From assembly GCF_001513955.1 (NCBI RefSeq), contig NZ_KQ948145.1:88187-152186 (forward strand): a stretch of DNA of 64,000 nucleotides, read 5' to 3'. Below the pieces are notes generated by a model. That model did not search any database. It was not told where the DNA came from and saw only the letters and a program-made list of their open reading frames with translations. Made by a program: the position numbers and the translations under genes. The stretch is from Streptomyces pseudovenezuelae. GTDB lineage: Bacteria; Actinomycetota; Actinomycetes; Streptomycetales; Streptomycetaceae. This document shows, one piece after another, positions 43,333 to 53,484 of this stretch (its first letter is position 1; each line of letters starts with the position of its first letter).

Positions 43333-43726
43333 TGAGCACCCTTTCCAGCAGAGCGCGGTCGGGACGGCCCGTACCGTGACCGGTCCCGGTGCCGTACACA
43401 CGGATCTTTCCCTGGTCCGCGAGGTCGCTGAGGAGCACCCGGACCACGCCGAGCGGCATCTTCAGCAGCGCGGCGATCTCGGCCACCGTGCGCATCCGGC
43501 GGCACAGTTCGACGATGGCCCGCAGCTCCGGCATGACCGACCGCAGCGAGCCGTTGGTCAACTCCTTGCGCTCCTCCGGTGCTTCGAGCGCCGCCGTGCT
43601 CGCCACGAAGGTCTCCACGAGGAGGACGTGGCCGAAGCGGGTCCGGCCGCCGGTGAGCGAGTACGGCCGCACCCGGGCGGCCTTGCGGTCGCCGCCGCGG
43701 ACCGGGAGGCCCGCCTTGTCCGTCAT
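43313..43726 (-). CDS. cvnC: Conservon DUF742 protein (CvnC-type)
   Basis: A 137-residue DUF742 protein with a winged-helix-like C-terminal part (MRTVAEIAALLKMPLGVVRV, DLADQGKIRV) and an RPYSLTGGRT segment typical of CvnC. It overlaps cvnB by 4 bp and cvnD by 20 bp, indicating translational coupling throughout the cluster. It is thought to be part of the membrane-associated Cvn complex. Confidence 0.93.
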   Translation of the reverse strand: MTDKAGLPVRGGDRKAARVRPYSLTGGRTRFGHVLLVETFVASTAALEAPEERKELTNGSLRSVMPELRAIVELCRRMRTVAEIAALLKMPLGVVRVLLSDLADQGKIRVYGTGTGHGTGRPDRALLERVLSGLRRL

Positions 43727-44226
43727 CGGGCGCTCCCTGTCTCGTCGTGCTCCAGCGACTGGCGCAGCTCGCTGCGGAGTTCGGGGGTCAGGACGTGTCC
43801 CGCGCGGCCGACGAACAGCGCCATGTGATACGCGACGACGCTCATGTCGCAGGTGGCGGAGCCGTGCACACCGAGCAGCGAACCGTCGCTGATCGACATC
43901 ACGAACAGGCTGCCCTCGTCCATCGCGATCATGGTGTGTTTGGTCGTGCCGAAGTCCATGAGCTTCGCGGCGCCGAGGGTGAGGCTGCCGATGCCGGACA
44001 CGATGGTCGCGAGGTCGGCGGAGGAGCCTCGCGGGCCGGAGGGTTTGCCCTCGCGGGCCTCGCGCGCCTCCGCGTTCCGCTCGGCGTCGGAGGAGAGCAG
44101 GAGCAGGCCGTCGGAGGAGACGACGGCGACGGACTGGACGCCGGGAACCTCCTCCACGAGGTTGGTCAGCAGGAAGTGGAGATTGCGGGCTTCACGACTC
44201 AGTCCGAAGGTACTGGGCGCGGTCAA
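43723..44226 (-). CDS. cvnB: Conservon Roadblock/LC7 protein (CvnB-type)
   Basis: A 167-residue Roadblock/LC7 domain protein. LLTNLVEEVPGVQSVAVVSSDG begins the domain (about residue 19), and the later MDEGSLFVMSISDGSLLG is the second half. Such proteins are MglB-like partners and GTPase-activating proteins for small GTPases, here CvnD. An 18-residue central insertion (DAERNAEAREAREGKP) is charged. Overlaps cvnA and cvnC by 4 bp each. Confidence 0.93.
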   Translation of the reverse strand: MTAPSTFGLSREARNLHFLLTNLVEEVPGVQSVAVVSSDGLLLLSSDAERNAEAREAREGKPSGPRGSSADLATIVSGIGSLTLGAAKLMDFGTTKHTMIAMDEGSLFVMSISDGSLLGVHGSATCDMSVVAYHMALFVGRAGHVLTPELRSELRQSLEHDETGSAR

Positions 44227-46973
44227 CTGCTTGCCTCCTCGGCTGTGCCCCCCGTGGCTTCTTCGGATGCGGTGCGTTGTGTGCGGTGTTCTGCGGTGGG
44301 CAGTTCGGTCTCGCCGGTCTGTTCCTTGATCTCCGCCTCCACGTCGCGGTAGCCGGCCTCCGCCCCCCGGCGGAAGCCGCCGAGCCTGCGGCGGAGTGCG
44401 TCGGCGTCCACGGACGCGTTGCGCCGGCGTGGGGCCGGGGCGGTGGGCGCGGTGATCTTGGGCGTGCGCTTGGGGAGGCCCTTGTCGGTGACGGGCTCCT
44501 CGTCGGCGCGGGTGTGTTCGGCCTCGGCCTCGCCGTCGGCGGCGGGTTCGGGTGCCGACGGCTCGTCGGGCACGGGGTCCGGCCGCACCGCGTCGGGCTC
44601 GTCCTGGGCCGGGATCGGGGCCAGGAGTTCCATCGTCGTCTCGGCGGGGGACTCCGCCTCCGCGTGGCGTACGGCCTTCTCGGCCAGGGCCACCAGGACG
44701 TCCTCACCCTGCGCACGGCCGCTCAGGACGTTGGAGTTGACCTCCGCGTCCGCGCCGGGCAGGGAGAAGGAGTGGGTCGCGGCGGTGACCGGGCCGGCGT
44801 CGGCTGCCGGTACGGCGGACGTGGGCGCGCCGGTGAGCAGCGGTTTGGGCAGGACCACCACCGCGGCCACACCCCCCTGCTTCTGCTCGCGCAGCTGCAC
44901 CCGGACCCCGTGCCGGTGGGCGAGGCGGCCCACCACGTACAGGCCGAGGCCCAGGCCCTCGTCGCCCTCGTCGTACGACTCGTAGGCGGCCTCGGGATCG
45001 AACTCGGCGAGGCGGGCGTTGAGGGTGGTCATCCGCTCGGCGGTCATGCCGATGCCCTCGTCCTGGACGGAGAGCATGACCTCGCCGCTCTCCAGGAGCC
45101 AGCCGGAGACCTCGACGGGCAGGTCGGGCGGGGAGAACGAGGTGGCGTTCTCCATCAGTTCGGCCAGCAGATGCGAGAGGTCGTCCGCGGCGAAGCCCGC
45201 CACGTGGGCGTGCGGCGGCAGGGCGGCGATACGGACGCGCTCGTAGCGCTCGATCTCGCTGACGGCGGCGCGGACCACGTCGACGAGCGGGACCGGCCCG
45301 GCGCTCTGCTGCACGTGTTCCGTGCCGGCCAGGACGAGGAGGTTCTCGCTGTGGCGGCGCATGACCGTGGCGAAGTGGTCGAGCTTGAACAGGGTCGCCA
45401 GGCGCTCCGGGTCCTGCTCGCGTTCCTCCAGTCCCTCGATGACGGCGAGTTGCCGCTCGACGAGGCCGAGGGTGCGCAGCGCCAGATTGACGAAGGTGGC
45501 CCCGATGGTGGTGCGCAGCCGGGCCAACTGGGCTGCGGAGTCGGCGAGTTCGCTCTTGAGCTGCTCGCGGGCGTCCGCCATCCTCTGCCGCTGGCCGACC
45601 AGGTGCTTGCGGTCGGACTCCAGGGTGGTGATCCGCTCGGCGAGCGCGACGGCGTGCGCGTGCAGGGCGTTGACGGAGCGGACGACCTGGGCGAACTCGT
45701 CGTTGCGCCCGGTGAAGGAGACGGCTTCCTCGGCGGCGGGGTCCTCGGCGCCGGCCAGCCGGGCGGAGCCGCGGCGCAGCACCGAGAGGGGCCGGGTGAG
45801 GGTGCGGGCCATGCCGGTCGCGATGCCCACGGCCAGCAGCATCAGGGCGCCGAGGATCGCGACCCGCAGCTCCAGTGCGGTGACGTCGTCGTCGCGCAGC
45901 TGGGCGAGCTCCTTGACCCGGCGGTCGAAGAGCGCGGACTCGGCGCCGCGCATGAGGTCGACGCGGGCGGAGAGGGCCGCGTCGAGCTTGCCCGTGCTGG
46001 TGCCCAGCTCACCGTCGGTGAGAGAGGGCTGGTCGGTGAGGGCGGCGAGGTACTTCTCGGCGGAATTGACCTCGGGGCCGGTGACCGTGGAGTCGTAGCG
46101 CGCCTTGGCGGCGGCCGGCGCGGAGTCCTGGAAGTCGGCGAGGGCCGCGTCGGAACGCAGCCGGGCCTGCTGGGCCGCGGCGCTGAGCGCGTCACGCTGC
46201 GCGGCATCGGCCTTCGAGGAGACCTTCTCGCTGTTCGTCAGGCCGGTGATCGGGTCGTAGACGCTCTGGGTCCTCGTCGGCACGCTGAGCGCCGCGAGCA
46301 GCAGTCCGCGGGCGGCGGCGGCCTGCTGTACGGCGGAGTCCAGCTCGGCGAGGGAGTAGGCGCCGGAGCCCGCGCGGGGCGGCATCCTCTCGGCCAGTTC
46401 CTCGGCGAGGTTGTGCAGTTCGGTGATGGCGGCGGAGTAGGCGTTGTGCGTCTCGAGCGCGGTGGTCCTGCCGGTGAGCGCCGAACGCCGTACGGCGGCG
46501 ATGCCGTCGAGGTCGTCGCGCAGGGTCGTGGACAGGTCGCTGTCGGCGCGCAGTTCCTCGGCCTGGCGGTCGACGCGGGCGCTCGACTGCTCGCCGGGCA
46601 CCTTCGACCGGGGCCGACCGGCCGCGATGTAGGAGGTGACCTCGTCGCGTTCGTCGGCGAGCGCGTGGGCGAGGTCGAGGGCGTCCTGGGTCTGCCCGGC
46701 GAGCGTCACCAGGTCCTGGGAGTCGTTGAGTTCGCCGGAGGCGGAGACGAGCGAGGGGGCGCCGGCCCCGGCGATCGCGGCGGCCACGACGGCGACGGCG
46801 AGAATCAGCCGGGTGCGCACGTGGGTGGGGCGGCCCTTGCCGACAGGAGTCCCGGGGTCGCCGGGCGTGGCGGGTGTGTGCTCCGCGCCTGTTCCGGAGG
46901 CCGTCTGCTTGCCTGTGCGACGAGGCCGCGTCTTCTGCACCGCTGCTCGCATTCCTGAACTCGTGATACCCAT
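44223..46973 (-). CDS. cvnA: Conservon sensor histidine-kinase-like protein (CvnA-type) with nitrate/nitrite-sensing domain
   Basis: A 916-residue membrane sensor. A basic N-terminus leads to TM1 (about 53-75), an extracytoplasmic NIT-type helical domain (about 76-365), TM2 (about 372-392), HAMP, a coiled segment, and an HATPase_c domain (about 570-700) with NATSFSPPDLP and DEGLGLGLYVV. As in other CvnA proteins, there is no canonical HisKA phosphoacceptor. The C-terminal 200 residues are disordered, acidic and Pro-rich. The ATG at 46973 is taken, with GGAGCG upstream; 46952 is an alternative. The region 46974-47312 holds divergent promoters. Confidence 0.93.
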   Translation of the reverse strand: MGITSSGMRAAVQKTRPRRTGKQTASGTGAEHTPATPGDPGTPVGKGRPTHVRTRLILAVAVVAAAIAGAGAPSLVSASGELNDSQDLVTLAGQTQDALDLAHALADERDEVTSYIAAGRPRSKVPGEQSSARVDRQAEELRADSDLSTTLRDDLDGIAAVRRSALTGRTTALETHNAYSAAITELHNLAEELAERMPPRAGSGAYSLAELDSAVQQAAAARGLLLAALSVPTRTQSVYDPITGLTNSEKVSSKADAAQRDALSAAAQQARLRSDAALADFQDSAPAAAKARYDSTVTGPEVNSAEKYLAALTDQPSLTDGELGTSTGKLDAALSARVDLMRGAESALFDRRVKELAQLRDDDVTALELRVAILGALMLLAVGIATGMARTLTRPLSVLRRGSARLAGAEDPAAEEAVSFTGRNDEFAQVVRSVNALHAHAVALAERITTLESDRKHLVGQRQRMADAREQLKSELADSAAQLARLRTTIGATFVNLALRTLGLVERQLAVIEGLEEREQDPERLATLFKLDHFATVMRRHSENLLVLAGTEHVQQSAGPVPLVDVVRAAVSEIERYERVRIAALPPHAHVAGFAADDLSHLLAELMENATSFSPPDLPVEVSGWLLESGEVMLSVQDEGIGMTAERMTTLNARLAEFDPEAAYESYDEGDEGLGLGLYVVGRLAHRHGVRVQLREQKQGGVAAVVVLPKPLLTGAPTSAVPAADAGPVTAATHSFSLPGADAEVNSNVLSGRAQGEDVLVALAEKAVRHAEAESPAETTMELLAPIPAQDEPDAVRPDPVPDEPSAPEPAADGEAEAEHTRADEEPVTDKGLPKRTPKITAPTAPAPRRRNASVDADALRRRLGGFRRGAEAGYRDVEAEIKEQTGETELPTAEHRTQRTASEEATGGTAEEASS

Positions 46974-47312
46974 GGTCCCGGGGTGACGCTCCGTCAACTG
47001 GTGTGCACACCGGGGTACGGTTCCCGACCCTCCCAGCGCCGGTGGGCGGTGGTCGCGCATCGCCTGAGCCGCCACCCGAAGGAGTGAACCCCGGAGGGGA
47101 GTTGGCGGGCAAGTTCCTGCGGCACGCGCACGAGCCCTGCGCGGCAGGCCGGTTGGACGTCGGCGAAGACCGATGGCAGTATTCGCCACCACGCGCGACC
47201 GGAGTCAGCCATTCCCTCCCAAACCTGGCGTCTGACCTGCGCGACTACGTCAATTCCGCGATCATTGCCACCCTTTGGCGAAGCTTGTGAAGGGCTCGTG
47301 CAGACTGGCCGA

Positions 47313-48101
47313 ATGCGTACGGAACTTGTCTCGGAACCCGGCGATGTCCAGCGGCCCAACGAGGACTTCGCGAGTGTCGCGCTCCCCGCTTCCGGACAGG
47401 GCGGCGTCCTGGTCGCCCTCGACGGGGTCACGCCGCCCACCGGTCCGACGGGCTGTCTGCATTCCGTCCCCTGGTTCACGGCCCGCCTCGGCGGGGCGCT
47501 GACCGAACTGGCCGTTTCGCTCATGGATGTTCCGCCGGCCGAGGTGCTGGCCATGGCGATCGCGCGCACAGCAAAGACACATGGTGAAGGTTGTGACCTT
47601 TCTCACCCGCGTACACCGCAGGCAACGGTGGTGATGGCGCGGTGGTCCCCGGAGCGGGTCGAGTACCTGGTCCTGTCCGACTCGGCCCTGCTGGTGGAGG
47701 CGTCCGACGGCACGGTCTCGGCCGTGCTGGACGACCGCCTCGCCCGGTTGCCCCGCGCCTCCCTGGCGACGGACGCGCTGATCGACAGCCGCCTCCGCAA
47801 CAAGGAGGGCGGCTTCTTCACCGCGGCGGCCGATCCGTCGGTGGCGGGGCGCGCGGTGACGGGCGTGCTGCCGCGGTCGTCGGTGCGCGGTCTGCTGGCC
47901 CTGACGGACGGGGCGTCCCGGTGGGTGGAGAAGTTCCACGAGGGCGACTGGCCGGACTGCCTCTCCTTCGTCCGGAAGAACGGCGCCCAGTCCCTCGTGA
48001 ACCGCGTCCGGGAACTGGAGCGGGCGGACGCGGAGCCCCGAACCCATCTGGGCCGCAGCAAGCTCCACGATGACGCGACGGTGGTGTACGCGGAGCTGTG
48101 A
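47313..48101 (+). CDS. PP2C-like Ser/Thr phosphatase family protein
   Basis: A 262-residue protein with PP2C-type segments: QRPNEDFASVAL and VALDGVT (metal-binding acidic region, about 13-42), LSDSALLVE, LLALTDGASRWVE (about 200) and the C-terminal HDDATVVYAEL. Several consensus Gly/Asp positions differ from the classic family, so activity is uncertain. It is divergent from cvnA and thus may share its regulation. The start is the ATG at 47313, after which homology begins. Confidence 0.75.
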   Translation: MRTELVSEPGDVQRPNEDFASVALPASGQGGVLVALDGVTPPTGPTGCLHSVPWFTARLGGALTELAVSLMDVPPAEVLAMAIARTAKTHGEGCDLSHPRTPQATVVMARWSPERVEYLVLSDSALLVEASDGTVSAVLDDRLARLPRASLATDALIDSRLRNKEGGFFTAAADPSVAGRAVTGVLPRSSVRGLLALTDGASRWVEKFHEGDWPDCLSFVRKNGAQSLVNRVRELERADAEPRTHLGRSKLHDDATVVYAEL

Positions 48102-49378
48102 GGGTGGGGGCGGGGCTGCGCTGCGGGAATCGTGACGCCGCTTGGTCCCCACGGGGGGGTGGCGACCGCCGGGTGCGGGGCCGCACTGCGGGAATCCTGA
48201 CCACGCCCGGTCCCCACAAGGGCTGAGGGCCGGAGGCGGGGCGACACCTCGGGCATCCTGACCACGCCTGGCCCGCACGAGGGATCGGCGTCGAGGGCGG
48301 GGCTGCACCGCGGGAATCCTGACCACGCCCGGTCCCCACATGGGCTGGGGCCCAGCCATGACCGGTTCGGGCCAAGCCGTGGACGTCCATTGCAGCGACT
48401 GCCCTGCCCGCGGCAACAGTCACGACGACTCACGGCCCGACCAGCCACGGGCTCCGCGCCGAGCCGTGAGCACCGACGGACACAGCCACCTGAGCGACGC
48501 GAGACGGCAATTGGGTGAGCGGTGCGGGCGCCTGGACGACACCGATCCGCACGCGAGCCCACAGACCCACCGACCAGCGGCTCCCTCCGAACCATGAACA
48601 CCCAGGAAACACGGACCCCCAGCGGCCCGAGACGACCGGGCGAGCAGCACGGCGCCCAGACGACAATGACCAGCACACCAGCCCACGGACCCAACAACCA
48701 CCGGCTCACCCTCAGGGACACAGTCCCCGAACGGCGCGAGGCGGCCACCAGGCGAGCAGCACGGGCACCCTGACCGCACCGATCCGCACACCAGCTCACG
48801 GACCGCCCGGCTACCGGATCACTGCTTGCCGTGAACGGGCAAGGGGACCGGGAGGCGCGCCCGCGCAATGTGGTCGACGGCGTCGCCCAGGGATCGGCAC
48901 GACGGGGGAGCTCGGCGAGGGCGAGCGCCCGCCTGGCGCACTCAGCGGCGACCTGGCCCACCACGACCTACGCCCGGAAGGCCCCGTAGGCGAGACACCA
49001 CCGACCGGTGGTCACCGGCACGACAAGGGCCGTCCGGAACGGACTCTGACCCGGCGTGCTCGACAGCGCCGCCCCCGGCCACCATCACCGCGCCAGGCGC
49101 CCGCTCGAAGCGCACCGCCCTCGGCGCACTCGGCGAAACCGACCCGCCACGACCACGACGACCACCCGGCCGGAGCAGGCACCCATCCCCCGTCTACTCG
49201 ACCGCACCCACACCCCAGTCACGCCGGACACCCGCCCGCAGGCCACATCCCACCTGCCCGCACCACACCCCTACCCACGCCCCGCCACCCGCCCGGCCGA
49301 AGCAACGCCCCGCCGCCCCGCTCCGCGGCATCACGCCGCACCGGTGCAGCGAGGGCCCGCCCGGGGCGCAGAGGCGGG
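48102..49378. repeat. Gene-free block of degenerate tandem repeats
   Basis: About 1.28 kb with no credible gene. Four 61-65-bp units starting GCGGGGC and containing GGGAATCCTGACCACGCC begin at about 48110, 48175, 48236 and 48297. A second family with units around CCGATCCGCAC...AGCCCACGGACC recurs at about 48542, 48666 and 48779 (spacing near 120 bp). The rest, to 49378, is low-complexity C-rich DNA on the plus strand. Open frames across it reflect lack of stops at this GC content, not coding. Confidence 0.7.
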
Positions 49379-49918
49379 CTACTTCTCCATGCCCCGGTTC
49401 AGCTGGTGCAGCAGCCGGGCCAGTTCGGTGACCTCGTCCGGGTTCCAGTGCGCCAGTCGGCCCGCGTACCGGGCCCGGCGGGCGTCGCGGACCCTCTGTA
49501 CGCGGGAGCGGCCCTCCTCCGTGAGGTCCACCAGCCAGGCACGGCCGTCCGCCGGGTCGGGTTCACGGGCGACCAGGCCCAGGTCCTCCAGAGCGCGCAG
49601 CTGTCGGGACATCGTGGCCTTGCCGACGCCGATGTAGCCGGCCAGTTCGGTGGCGCGCTGGCGGCCGCATTCATCCAGACGGACGAGCAGTCCGTAAGCC
49701 GCCGACTCCAGGTCGGGATGGACCTCGCGGGCCATCTCCCCCTGGTTGGCCCGGGCGCGGCGCAGCAGGACGGTCAACTCGCGCTCCAGCGCCAGGAATC
49801 CGGGCTGGTTCACACCGTTCGGCGCCACGTCGGCCCCGCCCCGGCCACCGCCGCCGTCTCCGTCTTCGTGCACGTCAGCCCCTGCCTTGAATTTCCCGGT
49901 CGTGGGAGTTTCCGCCAA
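49379..49918 (-). CDS. MarR-family transcriptional regulator
   Basis: A 179-residue MarR protein. A Gly/Asp-rich N-terminal extension (about 1-38) precedes the winged helix (about 75-145): GKATMSRQLRALEDLGLVAREPDPADGR is split here as recognition helix GKATMSRQLRALEDLG and wing REPDPADGRAW. It is divergent from the GH25 lysozyme gene with a 198-bp spacer, so it may control it or itself. The ATG at 49918 is used; a GTG inside the extension is possible. Confidence 0.9.
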   Translation of the reverse strand: MAETPTTGKFKAGADVHEDGDGGGGRGGADVAPNGVNQPGFLALERELTVLLRRARANQGEMAREVHPDLESAAYGLLVRLDECGRQRATELAGYIGVGKATMSRQLRALEDLGLVAREPDPADGRAWLVDLTEEGRSRVQRVRDARRARYAGRLAHWNPDEVTELARLLHQLNRGMEK

Positions 49919-50116
49919 ATTGCGACATCACCGCAGCTCCGTAAGTATTTCGCAGGGCTGGACCAATGGCAGCCTCCGGTCCCTCTCCACCCCGTCGTCC
50001 CCGTACACAGTCCTCACCGAGCGGTGACTGGCATGCCCACGTCAGCACCGCACGACACGCTCCACTCCCCCACCTCACTCCCCCACCGAGCATCACCGAG
50101 CCCTCGGAGGCACGCC

Positions 50117-50974
50117 ATGCCCGTGCGCAGACCCGGACCGATACGTCCCCGACGCCTCTTCCTCGTCGGACTCCTGCTCACCGCGTTCGCCCTGCTCCCC
50201 GCATCCCTCACGGCCCCCGCCTCCGCCGCCGAAGCCCCCGAGGCCGGCGCCACCACCACCGCCACCCCGGCCCGCGGCTCCGCCCACATGGGAATGGGCG
50301 TCGTAGCGCATGACGGCCAGGACGGTCTGCCCGCCGACACCCGTGCCACCCGGGCGGAGGGCGTCGACGTCGCCAGCTATCAGGGCAACGTCGCCTGGCC
50401 GACCCTGTGGAACAGCGGCGTCCGGTGGGCGTACACCAAGGCGAGTGAGGGGACGTACTACACCAATCCCTACTTCGCGCAGCAGTACTCCGGTTCCTAC
50501 GACGTGGGGATGATCCGCGGGGCCTACCACTTCGCCACCCCGGACACCACGAGCGGCGCCACGCAGGCCGACTACTTCGTCGACCACGGCGGCGACTGGT
50601 CCAAGGACGGCAGGACCCTGCCCGGCGTGCTCGACATCGAGTGGAACCCGTACGGCGACGCCTGCTTCGACAAGACGCCGAGCGCGATGGTCACCTGGAT
50701 CCGCGACTTCCTGAACCAGTACAGGGCCCGCACCGGCCGGCACGCGGTCATCTACACCGCCACCAGCTGGTGGAGCCAGTGCACCGGCAACTACGGCGGC
50801 TTCGCCTCCGCCAACCCGCTGTGGATCGCCCGGTACGCCTCGACGGCCGGCACCCTCCCGGCCGGCTGGAGCGCGTACACCATGTGGCAGTACACCTCCT
50901 CCGGCCCGACCGTCGGCGACCACGACCGCTTCGACGGAGCGCTCGACCGGGTGCAGGCGCTCGCCAACGGCTGA
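50117..50974 (+). CDS. Secreted GH25 muramidase (lysozyme)
   Basis: A 285-residue exported glycoside hydrolase family 25 enzyme. Signal peptide 1-38 (ending APASAA) is followed by a short linker and the GH25 barrel: EGVDVASYQG (D84), the WAYTKASEG segment and VLDIEWNPYG, with D173 and E175 as the catalytic acids. It is of the cellosyl/N,O-diacetylmuramidase type described from Streptomyces and hydrolyses the beta-1,4 bond of peptidoglycan. The ATG follows CGGAGGC. A bidirectional terminator follows at 50992. Confidence 0.94.
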   Translation: MPVRRPGPIRPRRLFLVGLLLTAFALLPASLTAPASAAEAPEAGATTTATPARGSAHMGMGVVAHDGQDGLPADTRATRAEGVDVASYQGNVAWPTLWNSGVRWAYTKASEGTYYTNPYFAQQYSGSYDVGMIRGAYHFATPDTTSGATQADYFVDHGGDWSKDGRTLPGVLDIEWNPYGDACFDKTPSAMVTWIRDFLNQYRARTGRHAVIYTATSWWSQCTGNYGGFASANPLWIARYASTAGTLPAGWSAYTMWQYTSSGPTVGDHDRFDGALDRVQALANG

Positions 50975-50991
50975 CCCGCCCCGCGTACGGC

Positions 50992-51028
50992 GAAGGCCCG
51001 GGCCTCCCTCACGAGAACCCGGGCCTTC
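50992..51028. terminator. Bidirectional terminator between GH25 and lon
   Basis: GAAGGCCCGGG (50992-51002) and its complement (51018-51028) form a perfect 11-bp stem between the convergent GH25 and lon genes. Confidence 0.8.
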
Positions 51029-51048
51029 ACTTCATCCGGCAGCGCCCG

Positions 51049-53463
51049 TCACGCCGCCACCGGAACCTCCGGCGCCGCCCCGTTGACGGCCGGGGACAGC
51101 GCCAGCTCCAGGACCTGGCGGACGTCGGTGACGGCGTGGACGTCGAGCTTGTCCAGCACCTCCGCCGGGACGTCGTCCAGGTCGGCCTCGTTGCGCTTGG
51201 GGATGATGACGGTGCTCACCCCGGCGCGGTGCGCGGCGAGCAGCTTCTGCTTCACCCCGCCGATCGGCAGGACCCGGCCGGTCAGCGAGACCTCACCGGT
51301 CATGGCCACGTCCGTGCGGACCAGGCGGCCGGAGAGCAGCGAGGCCAGTGCCGTCGTCATGGTGACGCCCGCGCTCGGACCGTCCTTCGGCACCGCGCCC
51401 GCCGGGAAGTGGATGTGCACGCCCCGGTCCTTCAGGTCGCCCACCGGCAGTTCGAGCTCCGCGCCGTGCGAGCGGAGGAAGCTGAGCGCGATCTGCGCGC
51501 TCTCCTTCATCACGTCACCCAGCTGGCCGGTCAGCGTCAGACCCGCCGCGCCCGTCTCCGGGTCGGCCAGCGACGCCTCGACGAAGAGCACGTCCCCGCC
51601 CGCTCCGGTGACCGCGAGTCCGGTGGCGACGCCGGGGACCGCCGTACGGCGCTCCGCGGGGTCCTGCGCCGACTCGGGCACGTGGTGCGGGCGGCCGATC
51701 AGACCGCGCAGTTCCTCGTCCGTGACCGTGAACGGCAGTTCGCGCTCACCGAGTTCGTGCTGGGCCGCCACCTTGCGCAGCAGCCTCGCGACGGACCGCT
51801 CCAGGGTGCGCACGCCCGCCTCGCGGGTGTACTCGCCGGCGAGCTTGCGCAGCGCGCTCTCGTCGATGACGACCTCGTCCTTCGCCAGTCCCGCCCGCTC
51901 CAGCTGGCGCGGGAGCAGGTGGTCACGGGCGATGACGATCTTCTCGTCCTCGGTGTAGCCGTCGAGGCGGACCAGCTCCATACGGTCGAGCAGGGCCTCC
52001 GGGATGGCCTCCAGGACGTTCGCCGTCGCGAGGAACACCACGTCGGACAGGTCGAGTTCGACCTCCAGGTAGTGGTCGCGGAAGGTGTGGTTCTGCGCCG
52101 GGTCGAGGACTTCGAGGAGGGCGGCCGCGGGGTCGCCGCGGAAGTCGGAGCCCACCTTGTCGATCTCGTCGAGCAGGACGACCGGGTTCATCGAACCGGC
52201 CTCCTTGATCGCCCGCACGATCCGGCCGGGCAGCGCGCCGACGTACGTCCGCCGGTGGCCCCGGATCTCCGCCTCGTCGCGCACACCGCCGAGGGCGACG
52301 CGGACGAACTTGCGGCCCATGGCGTGCGCGACACTCTCGCCGAGACTCGTCTTTCCGACCCCTGGAGGCCCTACGAGGGCGAGCACGGCACCGCCGCGGC
52401 GGCCGCCGACGACCCCGAGTCCCCGGTCGTTGCGGCGCTTGCGCACCGCCAGGTATTCGGTGATCCGCTCCTTCACGTCCTCCAGGCCCGCGTGCTCGGC
52501 GTCGAGGATCGCCTTGGCGCCCTGGATGTCGTACGCGTCCTCGGTCCGTTCGTTCCACGGCAGTTCGAGGACGGTGTCCAGCCAGGTGCGGATCCAGGAG
52601 CCCTCCGGGGACTGGTCGGAGGACCGCTCCAGCTTGTCGACCTCTTTGAGGGCGGCTTCCCGCACCTTCTCGGGCAGGTCGGCGGCCTCCATGCGGGCGC
52701 GGTAGTCGTCGGACTCCTCACCCTCCTGCTCGCCGTTGAGGTCGCGCAGTTCCTTGCGTACGGCCTCCAGCTGACGGCGGAGCAGGAACTCCCGCTGCTG
52801 CTTGTCGACGCCCTCCTGGACGTCCTTCGCGATGGTCTCGGCGACGTCCTGCTCGGCGAGGTGGTCGCGCAGCTGCTGGGTGGCGAGCTTGAGGCGGGCG
52901 ATCGGGTCGGCCGTCTCCAGCAGTTCGACCTTCTGCTCGGTGGTCAGGAAGGGCGAGTAACCGGAGTTGTCGGCGAGGGCGGACACGTCGTCGATGGCCT
53001 GCACCCGGTCCACGACCTGCCAGGCTCCGCGCTTGCGCAGCCAGGCGGTGGCGAGTGCCTTGTACTCCTTGACGAGTTCGGTCGCGTGGCCGGGCAGCGG
53101 GTCGGGGACGGTCTGGTCGACCGTGGTCCCCTCGACCCACAGGGCGGCGCCCGGGCCGGTGGTCCCCGCACCGATCTTCACCCTGCTCCGGCCGCGGATG
53201 AGCGCGCCCGGGTCGCCGTCGGCCAGCCGGCCGACCTGCTCGACGGTGCCGAGCACACCGGTGCCGGCGTACGTGCCGTCGATGCGCGGGACCAGGAGGA
53301 CCTTCGGCTTTCCGGGTTCCGAGCGGGCGGCAGCCTGGGCGGCCTCCACCGCGGCGCGGACGTCGGCGTCGTTCAGGTCCAGCGGGACCACCATTCCGGG
53401 CAGCACGACCTCGTCGTCGAGCGGCAGCACAGGCAGAGTGAGCGGTGTGGACGTCGAAGCCAT
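51049..53463 (-). CDS. lon: ATP-dependent Lon protease (LonA type)
   Basis: An 804-residue cytosolic AAA+ serine protease. The N-terminal substrate-binding domain (about 1-200), a coiled-coil region, AAA+ ATPase with Walker [10 protein letters not shown] (about 370) and the protease domain with the catalytic Ser in DGPSAGVTM and Lys in [10 protein letters not shown] are all present. The ATG at 53463 is preceded by AAGGGGAG. A HAIR-type operator lies 22 bp upstream, matching the known HspR control of lon in Streptomyces. Confidence 0.97.
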   Translation of the reverse strand: MASTSTPLTLPVLPLDDEVVLPGMVVPLDLNDADVRAAVEAAQAAARSEPGKPKVLLVPRIDGTYAGTGVLGTVEQVGRLADGDPGALIRGRSRVKIGAGTTGPGAALWVEGTTVDQTVPDPLPGHATELVKEYKALATAWLRKRGAWQVVDRVQAIDDVSALADNSGYSPFLTTEQKVELLETADPIARLKLATQQLRDHLAEQDVAETIAKDVQEGVDKQQREFLLRRQLEAVRKELRDLNGEQEGEESDDYRARMEAADLPEKVREAALKEVDKLERSSDQSPEGSWIRTWLDTVLELPWNERTEDAYDIQGAKAILDAEHAGLEDVKERITEYLAVRKRRNDRGLGVVGGRRGGAVLALVGPPGVGKTSLGESVAHAMGRKFVRVALGGVRDEAEIRGHRRTYVGALPGRIVRAIKEAGSMNPVVLLDEIDKVGSDFRGDPAAALLEVLDPAQNHTFRDHYLEVELDLSDVVFLATANVLEAIPEALLDRMELVRLDGYTEDEKIVIARDHLLPRQLERAGLAKDEVVIDESALRKLAGEYTREAGVRTLERSVARLLRKVAAQHELGERELPFTVTDEELRGLIGRPHHVPESAQDPAERRTAVPGVATGLAVTGAGGDVLFVEASLADPETGAAGLTLTGQLGDVMKESAQIALSFLRSHGAELELPVGDLKDRGVHIHFPAGAVPKDGPSAGVTMTTALASLLSGRLVRTDVAMTGEVSLTGRVLPIGGVKQKLLAAHRAGVSTVIIPKRNEADLDDVPAEVLDKLDVHAVTDVRQVLELALSPAVNGAAPEVPVAA

Positions 53464-53484
53464 GATCTCCCCTTCGGCAGTCAA

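Noticed and set aside
47603..48964. A minus-strand Cys/Trp/Arg-rich repetitive frame
   Set aside because: It overlaps the PP2C gene and the 48-kb repeat block; the repeated peptides follow the DNA repeat unit, with no gene-like codon bias.
48102..49378. CRISPR array
   Set aside because: Repeat units are degenerate and contiguous with no constant repeat and unique spacers of even length; no cas gene is near.
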